From NCBI GenBank assembly GCA_001910725.1, contig MJGA01000009.1, positions 868,001 through 932,000 on the forward strand: DNA of 64,000 bases, in the 5' to 3' direction. Position 1 is the stretch's first letter; every line of letters starts with the position of its first letter. Below the pieces are notes generated by a model that saw nothing but the letters and a program-made list of their open reading frames with translations, did no database searches and had not been told where the DNA came from. A program made the position numbers and the translations under genes. The stretch is from Phanerodontia chrysosporium. Lineage: Eukaryota; Basidiomycota; Agaricomycetes; Polyporales; Phanerochaetaceae. This document shows, piece by piece, positions 1 through 11,352 of this stretch.

Positions 1-3000
1 GAGGATTTGGACATGCGAGTGCACCACCGCGCGATGATGGAGGCGGCAGGACTGCAAAGCATCGTCCGGCATTGTCGCACCTTTGCTGTCGATGCCATCG
101 AGAAGCAGCTGAACATTCTGCAGCAACGTCTTGATGAAGATGAGCAGAAGCTGAAGGAGCGGATGGACGAGGAGATCCTGCGCGATCTTGCCAATCCGGA
201 GGATGTCTTCAATGCGCTGAAAGCTAAAGTAGCAGACAGCAAGGCCCGCGACTACTTCCTTTCCATGATGCAGCATCTACTGCTCATCCGAGAAGAGGGG
301 CCTGCGCTAGCCTACTACTTCCAGATTATTGATGGGGCGGTGACGGACCTGGTGATGGACAAGCAGCTGGGCGGTGGTGAAGCTCGTCTAGGTCGATCCG
401 TGGAACGCATCATCGCACAGTTCAACGAGGCCGATCGGTACCAACATGTGGAAGATGAGCTCGCCAAAGTCCAGGCAAACGCCCTCCGGCTGCGGTTGGA
501 GAAGGAGGCTCTCGAGGAGGAGATGGCCAAGGGCGGCGAAGGCATGGTCTCAGCGCTCAAAGAGAAGGTCGCGCATCTCGAGGAGAAGCTGCAAACCTCG
601 CGCCAGACCACTGCAAAGCTCCAGGCACAGCTGGAGGCGCAGCGGCTCAACTACGAGGAGCAGATCCAGCAACTGGAAGCTCAGATCATGGAGCTGTTCC
701 GGATGCTCAGGGAGGTGGGCAAGGGCGTCGACAAGATCATCGAGAACTCGGGTGCGATGGACCGCAAAACTCTGATCGAGACTCTGGAGAAGCATCTTGA
801 GCGCGACAAGACTATCAGCATCCTCGAAGGCCGTGCGAAGCGACGCAAGGCAAAAGGGGCTGGCGGCGAAGGGGACGACGGCTCAGACGAAGAAGCCACT
901 GGCGACGAAGACGAGACGCCGACGAAGGCTGGCAGCCTACGCCGGCGTGCTGGCGGCGCCTCGAGCATCAAGCGGAACAAGTCGAGTAAATCTGTACGTG
1001 TCACCGACGCTCAGCGCGCGTCAGAAGCGCAGAATGGACGTTCGTCACAGTTCATGGACGCCGACGAGGCGATCGTGCAGGAGCAAATCCAACAGCAAAT
1101 TGCCCAGGGCGTGAAGATCGTGCGTATTACAGCAATGTTGCTGGTGGCATCGTATACTCATCGTTTTTCAGTACCCACCGCGCGACGGCCCATCGTACAG
1201 TCCAAGAAGTATACGTGGCTCGCCCCGACGTGCACATGGACGTTCACAACTGGGAGAGTTCGCGACACCTCCCACCACATCCGACGGTATGCTGCTGGCG
1301 CCGTCGGATGACCTCGGTGAGCAGAGTGATCAGAGCATGCTCTCTGGTGCGGAGGGTGACGAGGGTGACTATGACGGTGTCCACCGTTCACGGTCCACCA
1401 GAAGCGCCAGGAGTGTTGCGTCGACCAACGCGACTTCTGTTGCTTCTGCTTCGTCGTCCCGCACGTCGAAGACTCCGGTGCCAGGATCCCTGGCCGAGGA
1501 GCTTCGGAGGCAACTTACGCTCAAGGGCCGGCCGCCTTCTGAACCTAGCCCTGACAATTCTCCAGCGCAGACGTTGCCGACGTTGCCAGAAGAGGCAGAG
1601 CAGCATGGAGGGGGCGCGGAAAGCGGAGCGCCGCCGCCGCCTCCGCCACCACCCCCTCCGCCGCCTCCGCCGCCTCCAGGTGGCATGGTGGGATTGGGGA
1701 TCGCGGGAGTTGGAGGCGCACCCCCTCCTCCACCACCGCCTCCACCACCGCCTCCGCCTCCAGGAATGCGCCTGGCAGTCCCCAGCGCAGGCGGAGGCCC
1801 GCCGCCCCCGCCACCGCCACCGCCACCACCAGGATCCCGCATGGGAATACCTACCGCCATGGTCGGCGCCCCGCCTCCGCCTCCGCCACCCCCGCCGCGC
1901 GGCGGCGCCAACTCGCCGTTCGGTTCGCAACCGGGCTCTGCGCGGCAGTCCGCTCTGCTTGGCGCCAGCTTCCACAACCTGCGCAAGGACATCCCGATCA
2001 CGCCGAGCATCAAGATGAAGCAGCTGCAGTGGGACAAGCTGCCGCAGCAGCAGGTCACGAAAACGGTGTTCAACGACGAGCAGCCCGAGAAGGAGAACGA
2101 GTGGATCAAGAAGTTCCAGTTGGATGGTGTCTGGTCGGAGATGGAGGAGGACTTCAAGGCGAAGCAGCTTGTAATCAACTTGATGGGTGAGCTGGCTGAC
2201 TAGCGTGACGTGGTGTCTCGCTGATATAATTTGTGTATAGCCAAGCAGAAGAGAGCCGAATTGAAGAGTGTGCTCGACCCGCAGACCAAGAAGCGAGTCG
2301 AGATCCTCATTCAAACGGTCAAGAGACTCGAGCCGGAAGAGATCGCCATGAAGATCAAGCAGTTTGACCAGGAAGTCTGCACAGAGGTGTTCCTCAGCGA
2401 ACTGAAACCGGTGCTGCCGAATCCCGAACAGGTAAATAGCAACAAAGGCCGCGCGTGGTTCAAACTGACATTTTCTTCCCAGGTTGGAAAACTCAACGTC
2501 TACAGAAATGCAGACCCAGAAGAGCTCGCTGGCCTTCATCCATCAGATCGACTCATGGTGCAGCTCATCAAGATCGAGCGGCTTGGACCACGTATCGAGG
2601 GCATGCTTTACAAGCGCAAGTTCGACGAGACGTGGTCATTACTGGACGACGTTAGTATCTCTCGATTACATTCAACCTACCCACATCTGACCGTGAATTG
2701 TTTCCAGAGTGCGCGCAAGCTGACAGAAGCTGGTAATGCTCTGCTGAACGCGAAGCACTTCAAGGAGTTACTTAGTGTATGTGCAAAACTGTCTTTCAAC
2801 GTGTAGCCTAACTCATCTCGTTCCAGTTGATTCTGCTCATCGGTAACTACATGAACGGCACCGGTGTCAAGGGTGGTGCTTTCGGGTTCAGAGTCAGCAG
2901 TATCAACAAGCTGGTCGACACCAAATCGTTGCACAACACGACCCTCCTGCATTTCCTGGAGCGGACGGTGTCCAAGCATTTCCCTGACATGGAGCACTTC

Positions 3001-4082
3001 TTGGACGAACTCGCTGCTCCAGCAGAAGCCTACCGAGGTCAGCATTTCGCCTCTCTTTGCGTGCTCATCACTCACATTCGTGCGATAGTCAACTTGCCTG
3101 ATGTCCGCAAGAGCCTGACTGATCTCCGCGAGGGTCTCAAACGCATCAAGCAGGAGCTGGCAGATCACTTCTCTGACCCTGAGACGATTGATCGCTACGG
3201 AAAGCAGATGTGGAACTTCGTTAGCAAGGCGACGGGCCAAATCGAAGACTTAGTGGACGACGTCAACCAGGCCGACACGATCTTCAATGAAGTGGTCAAG
3301 TACTATGGCGAGGACGAGCGGAACATGAGCTCATCCGAGTTCTACGGCATCTTCAAGACGTTTGTTACATCGTACAAGGTATGGCACGCGCTGTCGCTCT
3401 TTCTGAAAGTCGATACTCACGCCCGCACCTACAGAAATGCAAGGCTGACAACCAGGCTCTGTTCGAAGAGAAGGTGGCAGCAGAGAAGCGCAAACAAGCC
3501 GCCGAGGAAGCCCGCCTCAACCGGGAGAAGGCGAAGGAGGCTGCTGGTCAGGATGACGCCGAGAACACTGCAATTCTGGACGACCTGCTCGAGAAACTCC
3601 GCAACGGAGATAACGTCGGTAAGAAGGCACGCAGGACGCGGCCAACGCCTGCGGCCCGCCCTGCGGCGCCACTCGACCTCAGCGCCGCTGGTCTCCTGGC
3701 AGCGACAAGAGGCAACGATACAGTTGACCTCGCGAAAGACATGCTCGCGCGCCTCAAGTCTGACGGCTTCAACGCGCTGGGTTCGACATCTCCCACGTCC
3801 TCGACCACGCCCCTGCCACACCGGCGGTCGCGCAGGAGAATACGGGGCATCTCCGAAGACCTCGAGGCGTCGTCCTTGTTTGCATCCTCCGAGGTGCTCT
3901 CTGAGAGCGGGCACATGCACGAAGGCTCGCTTGGCTCGGTGTCCGAGCTCGGGAACGGCTCGTACCCAGAGAGCCAGGTCGAGACTGCGGAGGGCACGCC
4001 TGAGCCCGAGCGCGAGGCTCTACTATCGCCGGAGCCGACACCGCCAGACTGCGAGCCAGCTGAGGACAAGACAGAGGGTTAA
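1..4082 (+). CDS. Formin (diaphanous/Bni1-type actin nucleator), 5' end cut by window edge
   Basis: This is an actin filament nucleator and elongator that works downstream of Rho GTPases at sites of polarised growth and the septum. Seen in order: an open frame from base 1 that is the C-terminal part of the GBD/FH3 region (helical, with LNILQQRLDEDEQKLKERMD), a coiled coil at about 430-800, an FH1 region at 1633-1905 with four blocks of 10-17 prolines separated by glycines, an FH2 domain from about 2000 (KMKQLQWDKLP, then LILLIGNYMNGTGVKGGAFGF), and a charged tail with LDDLLEKLRNGD that fits a DAD. Inferred introns: 1120-1171, 2187-2240, 2432-2482, 2651-2707, 2777-2826, 3038-3088 and 3379-3434. 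All are GT..AG and restore one frame to the TAA at 4080-4082. The true start lies left of the window. Family certain; orthology to yeast Bni1 is inferred. Confidence 0.95.
1633..1905 (+). repeat. FH1 polyproline tracts of the formin
   Basis: Low-complexity CCN repeats encode four proline blocks separated by short Gly/Met spacers. FH1 blocks bind profilin-actin and feed the FH2 domain. The complementary strand gives long open poly-Gly frames that are artefacts of this repeat. Confidence 0.9.
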
Positions 4083-4435
4083 AACGACATGACGCTTCAT
4101 GGGTTTGCTCGGACGGACATCTCGTTGCTTTTGATTTTCGCTCGCTCGCATTTATCGTGACACTTGCACTCTTGTTGTATCTCTCCCTACTCTCGACCTG
4201 TATCCCTGGATTCTCTCTTTTCGACACGGACCATTGCTGGCCGATGGTAATGGGCTAGACACATTAATTAATCTCTCATGCAACCACTGTAACTATGACA
4301 TGCAAGCTCTGTACCTAGCCCTACTTCAGCTTATGTTTTTGCGGAGAGCGCTTCCGTCGGTCGTGTCTGCTTCGAAAGCTTGGCGCACCCTGAACGTAGC
4401 TCGAAGCAAGGCGCACAGGGTCTTGTATATAACCC

Positions 4436-4442
4436 ACACCCC
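4436..4442 (+). promoter_or_regulatory. TATA box of the PEBP-like gene
   Basis: A TATATAA element sits 104 bases before the ATG at 4546, followed by a pyrimidine-rich leader typical of fungal promoters. Inferred from position only. Confidence 0.55.
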
Positions 4443-4545
4443 GCGCGGGCCAGACATCCCTCACCTTTCTTCCTTTCCTTCATCGTCCTTCGTTGCAACG
4501 CTCTCCTTTCCTTTGTAATTCGCAGCACTTGGAATACCCGGAATC

Positions 4546-5592
4546 ATGAAGTTCACCTCCGCATTCGTCTCCGTCGCGCTCGCCGCGCTCGTCGCCGCGC
4601 AGGCCAACAACACCGAGCTCGGCATTGAGGCCATCGAGGCCCACTTTAGCAACGCCGGCATCGTGCCCTCGCTCCTCGCGTCGTTTGACCCCGTCGCGGT
4701 CTTGAGCCTGTCGTACTCGGCGTCGGAGACATCGCCCCGGGCCAGCAGTTGACCAAGGACCGTACGTGCGCCCTCTGCGTGTCTGTTGCCGATTCTCATG
4801 CTGCTACAGAGGTCGCCCCCACTCCGAGCCTCGCCGTGACCCCGGCGAACTCGACCGTTCAGCTCACTGGGAACTTCACCCTCGTCATGGCGGACGCTGG
4901 CCCCGTCGGCACAGACGAGAGCCAGGGACAGACGCGTCACTGGCTCGTAAACGGCGTCACCCTGACCGGTATGTCTTCTTTCCTTTTGTCCGTTGCCATG
5001 CCTGTAACGACACGCGTCCTGCAGGCAACAGCCCGCTGAACGTGAGCACGAGCTCCGGCGTCGCCATCACGGACTATGCTGGCCCCGCTCCTGCGCAGGG
5101 CAGCGGCGCCCACCGGTAAGTCGCTCTAGGCTCTTGAGCACCTGCATCTGTGTCTGTTGCTGACGCGCCGCAGCTATGTCATCCTTCTTTACACTCAGCC
5201 CGATAACTTCACTGCGCCCGACGGCCTCGATCAGCCGAACGTCGGCGTGTCGGTCTTCAACCTCGCGGACTACGTGAAGTCGAGCAACCTCGGTCCTGCC
5301 GTCGCCGTACGCCCCTCGCCTTTGACAGTATACATGTGCGCTGACAGTCTGCTAGGGCACGTATATCACCGTCGAGGAGGGCGCCGCTTCGTTCACCCCG
5401 TCCTCGACCGCTCCTGTCGTGACCTCGACTCTGCCTGCCGCGCACAGCACTGCCTCGGGATCCTCGACTGCGCCCCCTTCCCCTTCGGCTAGCGGCTCCG
5501 GCAACCAGTCCAACGGCGCCAGCTCTGCGCTCGCGCCCCTCTCGTCCATCCTCGCCGCAGCCTTCTTCGGTCTCGGCTTCGTCCTCTTCTGA
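4546..5592 (+). CDS. Secreted, GPI-anchored PEBP-like (phosphatidylethanolamine-binding) protein; one apparent frameshift
   Basis: The N-terminus is a clear signal peptide (MKFTSAFVSVALAALVAAQA). It is followed by a PEBP-type fold with VTPANSTVQLTGNFTLVMAD and RHWLVNG, and then HRYVILLYTQP, which matches the conserved HRY core of the family. The last 60 residues are a Ser/Thr/Pro-rich stalk and a hydrophobic tail (SSILAAAFFGLGFVLF), as expected for a GPI anchor, so the protein should sit at the cell surface or wall. Inferred introns: 4762-4809, 4969-5024, 5116-5173 and 5307-5355. Exon 1 needs one extra base at 4719-4720 (GG read as GGG) to pass from LSLSY to GVGDIAPGQQLTKD. As given, the frame stops at 4750. 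No ligand can be assigned; secreted fungal PEBP relatives are largely uncharacterised. Confidence 0.85.
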
Positions 5593-5868
5593 AGCCTGGA
5601 TGCGTAGTCCTATCCTGTCTGCGAAAATGGATCACCCGCTATCCCGAGACATGAACTCTTTCGTTTCTATTCCTAACGCAGACGCTGTATCATCGTTGTG
5701 TCCACTTGCGCCCTGTGGGCGAGATAATGTGTATCCAACTAATACGCCTGGCCCTGCGAGGGGCCAGGCTGGAATAATAAATTACATGGAATGACTACAG
5801 ACCACGAAAGTAAGAGCATTGGTTGAGTCGATAGCCAAATTTCAGAACAAAACCAAGCACGCTCTGCT

Positions 5869-8738
5869 TCAGCTGTTGTAGCGTTCTCGTGCCTAGCCGC
5901 CATGAGAAAAGCTGGATCAGTATGCGTCCTCTCAAGCTCTCGCGGTCTCTCCTGTCTGATGAATGTTTGCTTAGAAATAGACGACTCACCGCCTCCTGCG
6001 CTTGCTGCACGTATCCGGTGTATCCTTCGGCGTACTTGCCGATCTCTTTACCTTTGCTCGCGCCGAGACCAACGCCCTGGGCATAGATGGCCGTTTGGCT
6101 GCACCCCACCGTCGTCAGCCTACACATCCTCCATCCTTCCGAGCAGATACTCACATCGGCTCCACGCGTCCCTCGCCGTCCGTACCAAGCCCAGTACCCT
6201 CCTTCCAGCCCATCATCCTCAACAGCTTATTCCCGACGTTGTTCTGGTCCGCCGCGGGCGCGACGGGCGCGGAGGCGGCGACGGCGGCGGCGGCGGGCCC
6301 TCGGCATGCCGCTTCTTCGCGGCGCCCTTGCCCAGCGCGCCGACACCGCCTGCAGCGCTGCTCGGGTCGGGAGGGGGATGTCGGGCTGGTTGTAGATCGT
6401 GCGCCGCTCGGAGGCGCGGTCGCGGTACTTGGGCTGCTGCTGCTGTTCGGCTTTTGCGCGTGCCGCCTTCGCCTTTTCACGTGCGATCTCGCGCAAGTTC
6501 GCGTCCTTGTAGTTTTTCTGAGGGCGAGGAGATGTTAGGTGGAGTGTAGAGAGCGGGTGTCCGGACGGTGTACCTTGTGCAGCTCGGACTCCTTGTTATG
6601 TCGCTTCAGCTGGTCCAGGCTCTTGAACTGGCGTGCACAGAGCAGACATGTCAACTTCTCGGTGTCGGAGAACTCGAATTCGGCGTCCGCAGGCGCAGGC
6701 GTCACGGACTTGTCCTTGGCCTTCATTGGTGCCGCCGCCACGGGTGCCGCGACCTCCTATCAGAACGTTGTTTATCGGAGAGCGTTCTTCGTAGGCAAGG
6801 ACGTACCGGTGCCGTCGATGGACCAGCGACAGGGTCAAGACCTTCCTTGAGCTCCTCTTTGAGCTCCTCCTGCACTTGATTCCATTTCGAGATGTTGTTC
6901 GCCGTCTGTTTAGTATGAGACACGAGCGGGAAGAGACACGAGGGCAAAGCACACGGACCTTCTTGCTGGCGACCATGGGAGCGACCGACTTCTTCGCGAC
7001 AGCAACTGCAGCGAGTGAGACGTCAATGCACAGCTCCACAAATGCACTTTCTCGCATCTCAAGGCGTGAGACAAACCCTTGTCGTCTGCAGATGCACTGT
7101 TCTTCTCTACTCCCTCCTCTCCCTCCTCGCCGCCCTCCTCATCGTTCAACGAGAAGCCCAGAGCGACGGGCGCAGGCTTCTTGGCGGCCGCGCTCGCACT
7201 AGGAGTGGTCAACGCGGTCTTCTGCCCAAGGGCTCCCTTGAAACTGAGTGTAACCGGCTTGTCCGAGACAGGAAGCGCAGACGCCTCCACAGGCTTATTG
7301 TCGACCAGCTTGTCGACTGCAAGCCCATGTCAGCATTTTGCAATGCTAGCATCTTGCATTCTTACCCTTGGGCTTCTTCTTCTTCTCCTTCCCCGTCTGC
7401 TCAGGGGTAGGCTGTACTGGGGGATCGACCTTGAACTCTAGTACCGCAATAGTCGAGCCCTCGTCCCAATATCGGACCCATGTTCCCTCGACGCCGCCCA
7501 AACTCAGTGAAGATGCGATGCAGGCGTCATCTCTGATAGCGAAGTCAGATATCGGTTGGAATGATTCAGGATGGGCAAACGATGCAGCCACTGGCCGCTC
7601 TGAAATACGGAAGCCTGAAGGATGGATTTGCGGCGACATCGTTGCGCCGAGCACCGCCGCGGCGGACTGCATTGCAATCATTAGAAACAGTCGTCTCACG
7701 AGCAGGAAGCTACCTGCCTGCACATCGACAAACTCGACGAAGGCGAAACCCCAACTCGCCATCGTGACCTTGTCTTTGATTAGAATGATGCGCTTCATAC
7801 CCTTCGCTCCCTCCTTCCCGGGCCCAGACGACAGCTTCATCGCCTGCGCGATGGCCTGGGGACCGGAGAGCGGATCGAGCCCGCGGAAGAGCAGCACGGG
7901 CCCCTGCGTGTTGCCGATGTCGCGGGTGCCGTCGTTGGTGTTCAGCGGGCCCCGGCGCCCTGCGGGGCTCGCGCTCTGCGAGTAGTCGATCTTGACCCGG
8001 CGGCCGTTGTGCTGTTGGCCAGCCTCGAGCGCCTTGTAGAAGGCCGCCCGCGCGGTGGCCCCGTGCGAGGCCGGAGGCGGGAGATCTATGAACGGGAAGA
8101 GCGGGTCGACGAAGGCGCGGGCGTGGTCGATGCTCGCGAACTGGGCGAAGCCGAAACCGCGGGAGTGACCTTGAATAAAGAAAAACATCGCATGCGAGCG
8201 ACAGGGAGAAAGATGTCAATGCACTTTGCACATGCAGGAGCGAAGGGGCAAGTAAGTGCCTGTTGATCTGTCTCGAATGATTGTCACTGTCTCTGGCGGG
8301 CACTTCTTTCCAACGAGGTATGCTTGCAGCTGGGCAGAGTCAATAGCCGCATTCTCGAGAATGGAATGATCGGGCGTACGTCTGCTTCATTGAAGTCTGG
8401 ATCCAAGCCGAGGAAGATGACGTGCGGGCTAGCTTCACTGGGCCCGTGTCGTTTCTTTCCGTGGTCTGACCAGATATTCGTGTGATTGCGGCCATGAGTA
8501 TACATCTCGTAGCCACTGTCGTCGTGTCCCCCAGCGGGAGGACCGTAGCCCTGCAAGCGATCAGTCAATTGTTTCTGGAGAAGTGGCGAGTACACACCCC
8601 GTCGTTGAACTTCCTACGCTTTCCTTCGGCGTAGTAGTCCTCGTCTCGTCCACGAACGCTACTGCGCGCACCGTAGTCGGTCCAGCTCTGGTCTTGCCAC
8701 GATTCCTTGCCTTTGTCCCACTCGCGGTTGTAGGCCAT
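5869..8738 (-). CDS. RBM5/RBM10-like RNA-binding splicing factor (RRM, C2H2, G-patch)
   Basis: A nuclear RNA-binding protein expected to act in early spliceosome assembly or splice-site choice, by analogy to RBM5/6/10. From the start at 8738 the sequence shows: an Arg/Asp-rich N-terminus; an RRM (VIFLGLDPDFNEAD, then GHSRGFGFAQFASIDHARAF); a second RRM-like unit (VLLFRGLDPLSG, then WGFAFVEFVDVQ); a C2H2 finger at about 6590-6660 (CLLCARQFKSL...H...H); and a G-patch (LLRMMGWKEGTGLG) near the C-terminus, ending ARERYNS. Introns include 8551-8597, 8330-8379, 8170-8259 and 7667-7717. The last two appear to start with GC rather than GT. The gene diverges from NDUFB4 with only 69 bases between start codons. 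Domain calls are firm; exon borders between 6500 and 7300 are approximate. Confidence 0.85.
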
Positions 8739-8807
8739 GGTGATGGTGTGAAGTTAAGTGAGGCTGGGCGCTAAAAGAGCCAACCTCCTCTCTTTCCCGA
8801 CTTCACC
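8739..8807. promoter_or_regulatory. Compact divergent promoter between the RBM5-like and NDUFB4 genes
   Basis: Only 69 bases separate the two opposed start codons, so both genes must share or interleave their core promoter and leaders. No TATA box is visible on either strand. Confidence 0.6.
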
Positions 8808-9261
8808 ATGGCTGGCGGGCACGATGGTGCGTCCGTGTCGGGCACGCATTCTTGAGGCAACGAAACTAACGGATTGTATTGCTGATGCTGCAGGACCCTT
8901 GAGAGTGCGTACTTGCGAATCCTCATGTTACATAGCGGACTAACCCGCGTGTTCTAGACTGACCCCGCCATCGAGCGGTGGAACTCCATGGTCGGTTACG
9001 ACTGTCCTGGAGGCGGTTGCATATGCTGACGTGCAGGCACGCAGCGCGAGAATGTCTACAAGCACTTCCGGTTCACACCCAAAGCGACCATCCAGTCCCT
9101 CGTTGGCCTTGTAGTCATCCCCGGCCTCATCTACTACACCTGCGCCGTCACAGACGTGAGTTGCATGTTGTGCATTTGATTACACTCTAATGAATCATCC
9201 CTAGTTGAAGTTCAGCTTCGCTGGCAAGCGCAAGGACGAGTCGCTGATCGGGAGGTCTTAA
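8808..9261 (+). CDS. NDUFB4: NADH:ubiquinone oxidoreductase accessory subunit B15 (NDUFB4-like)
   Basis: A small single-span accessory subunit of the membrane arm of mitochondrial complex I. The spliced product starts MAGGHDG and continues with TDPAIERWNSM, RENVYKHFRFTPK, a hydrophobic helix (LVGLVVIPGLIYYTCAV) and a basic tail ending KDESLIGRS. This matches the family pattern of an ERxNxMRExxYKxFR box before one transmembrane helix. The gene is split into five short exons. The clearest intron is 9156-9204. The intron before RENVYK has two possible acceptors that both keep frame, so two or three residues there are uncertain. It ends 86 bases from the convergent COQ7 gene. Confidence 0.75.
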
Positions 9262-9347
9262 ATCCAATATACATTAGACGTCTTCCATCTGGATGAACGT
9301 CTCTGCTATATGCTACATTACGCGGGATTCAACAATATTCAACACCG

Positions 9348-10146
9348 TTATATCCGCTTGCAAAGCTCTATGGCGACTTTGCAACCCGCTCCTACAATCG
9401 TGCTCAACAAGGCATGTGCCGGTGCCCTCTGTGAATGGTGTTCCACAGCCGTGTCCAAGTGTTCAAGCTCGTCATCACGAAATTCTCGTATGACGTCCTT
9501 CAGCAGTGGTATACTAGGGTCTGAAGTCTTCATCTCGTCGAGCTCTTTCAATTGACTGTAACGCCGCACGTCAGGCCATTGTGCATCACAAGTAAAGAGC
9601 ACACGCACTCATCGTAATGCTCGCCAATCACGGTCTCCACGGCCTCTGTGCATGCCATTGCGGCTTCCTTGCCCATCAGAGCAGTTACGGCGCCGAGTCC
9701 GAAGCCAGCAACCTTCGCGACCTCCCAGAGCAGCGTCGGCCTGACCCGATGCTGGTTTTGAAGCTTGTTCATGACGTCTAGATGCTTCTTCTCCTGATCC
9801 CACATATCCTGCACCGCACCATGAGCCTTGCGTGCCTTAAGACTGTGTTTCAAGCGTGCATGCTCACTTGAATTAACGGGCCTGCCACTCTGTCCCGACC
9901 AAGGACCGCAAGCTGACCCATGTAGATGTAGTTTGCAGCAACCTCTCCGGCCTGGTCCACTCGGAGCGCAGCATCCAATGTATTCCGCTGCTGCTCCGTG
10001 ATGTCGTGCGGCGTGCTCGATGTTGAGGCTTCCTGTGTCCGTGCGGGGTCGGTATAGGCGGCTGACGGAAGCGACCGGGACGAGACCGTGTGATGCCTGC
10101 GCATCGCGGTGAGCAAGGGCCTCCGAATGGCCTTTGAGAGGTTCAT
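9348..10146 (-). CDS. COQ7: COQ7, 5-demethoxyubiquinone hydroxylase (mitochondrial)
   Basis: Di-iron hydroxylase that converts demethoxyubiquinone to demethylubiquinone in coenzyme Q synthesis on the inner mitochondrial membrane. The first 40 or so residues are Arg/Ser-rich with no acids until late, as in a mitochondrial presequence. The core shows LRVDQAGEVAANYIYMGQL (first ligand helix), DMWDQEKKHLDVMN (E..H ligand pair), LMGKEAAMACTEAVE and IGEHYDD, then FRDDELEHLDTA (second E..H pair). All expected di-iron ligands are present. Introns 9809-9867 and 9556-9608 are GT..AG. The stop TAA is at 9348-9350. The start at 10146 was chosen because it begins the presequence; an upstream in-frame Met codon exists but adds a non-homologous stretch. 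Confidence 0.93.
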
Positions 10147-10456
10147 ATCCAGGCGTTGCAAAGGCCCCAGGTGTATACACAGACGAGAAAGATGAAAAAG
10201 GCGGAACGGCCGAGCTCGAACGGTGAAGTCACGCACCGAACAGGCGCCTGTGCAGGCGTCTACCTGCTCGCGTGCTTGTCGCGTGGCACGTGAGGCTGCT
10301 CATTGATCACGTCTCCCCGTTCTTTGTGCAGGAACGGGTTCACGTCAACCTTTCATCGCTATAGCTACCGTCGCGACCGCGTCCAGGGTCTATATAGACA
10401 CTTTAGCAGCAAACCACTCGCCAAATACCCTCACTCAACTGTACATACCCGACACG

Positions 10457-11352
10457 ATGTCTTCTACGTGAGTCTCGGCATCGCGCTTTGGAGGTCGCTA
10501 TTCATAACACTATGGCTACTTCTCCATAGATTCACGCCCACCAATGTCGTAGACATGGAGAAGGAAAAGGATTGGGCTGCAAGCCTTGGTAGGTATCCTG
10601 GCCATGAAGTCACTCAGACGCTTCGACACTCTCTGCAGGCATGATGGACTGGGACAACACGCGTATCGTCTTCACAAAGCGGACTCTGATCGAGTTCCTC
10701 CGGTGCGTGATATGCTCACTTGCAAACCTCGTGATGCTAACATGACGACTGGAAGGTATACCGGGACGACTGTCGACACCAACTTCCACAACATCCAGAA
10801 GCTGCCTAGTACGTCTCCAGCCCACTTGCGTGCCTCGCGCCCGCCTCGCTGACACGCAGCCCCAGGATACGCAACCTTTGGCAAGCTCACCAGCGAAGCA
10901 CCCGACCAACCCGCAGAAGAGACCGCAGCAGCTGCAAGCACACCGGCCGCAGCGGCGCCTGAGCCCACTCCAGGTGCGCCGACAGGTCTCCACCCGCGCC
11001 GCGCCCGCTTGCTGACAGGCCCGCGGCAGAATCCCCGGACAATGGCGGCTTCCGGCCGACGCGGCGCGTGCGCACGGCGCCGGGCGGCGACACGCACGAC
11101 ATCTTCGGGCACTACGTCGACGACGATGCCCTCGCGAACGCGCCGCCACGCCAGGCCGCCGCTCCGCAGGCGCCCGCGCCCCAGCAGGAGCAGGAACAGG
11201 AGGGCACGCCCTCGCACGCGCGGTACGCCGTATCGCAGTCGTGTTGTAAAGACGATACTGACTCCGGCGGGTCCGCTTGCAGGAAACAGTCTGGCTCGTT
11301 CTGGGAAGAGAGCCCCGCACCCAAGGCAGGGTTCAGGCCGACTCGGCGGTGA
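10457..11352 (+). CDS. Small protein with repeated FRPTRR / APGG..DIFG motifs, function unknown
   Basis: Six or seven exons give a protein of roughly 180 residues. The N-terminal part (MSSTFTPTNVVDMEKEKDWAASLG, seen in two exons) leads to a compact segment GMMDWDNTRIVFTKRTLIEF and TGTTVDTNFHNIQKLPRYATFGKL. The rest is low complexity (Ala/Pro/Gln) except for GGFRPTRRVRTAPGGDTHDIFG near 11045-11110, and a second AGFRPTRR as the very C-terminus. The R-x3-APGG-x3-DIFG pattern recalls the short motif of metazoan HN1/Jupiter microtubule-associated proteins, but this is only a resemblance. Splice sites: donors near 10468, 10590, 10699, 10810, 10973 and 11221, all GT..AG. I do not recognise a domain and assign no function. 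The gene is divergent from COQ7 with 310 bases between starts. Confidence 0.6.

Noticed and set aside
1369..2539. Long minus-strand frames over the formin FH1 region
   Set aside because: They are poly-Gly or Trp/Arg shadows of the CCN proline repeats and have no splice logic or motifs.
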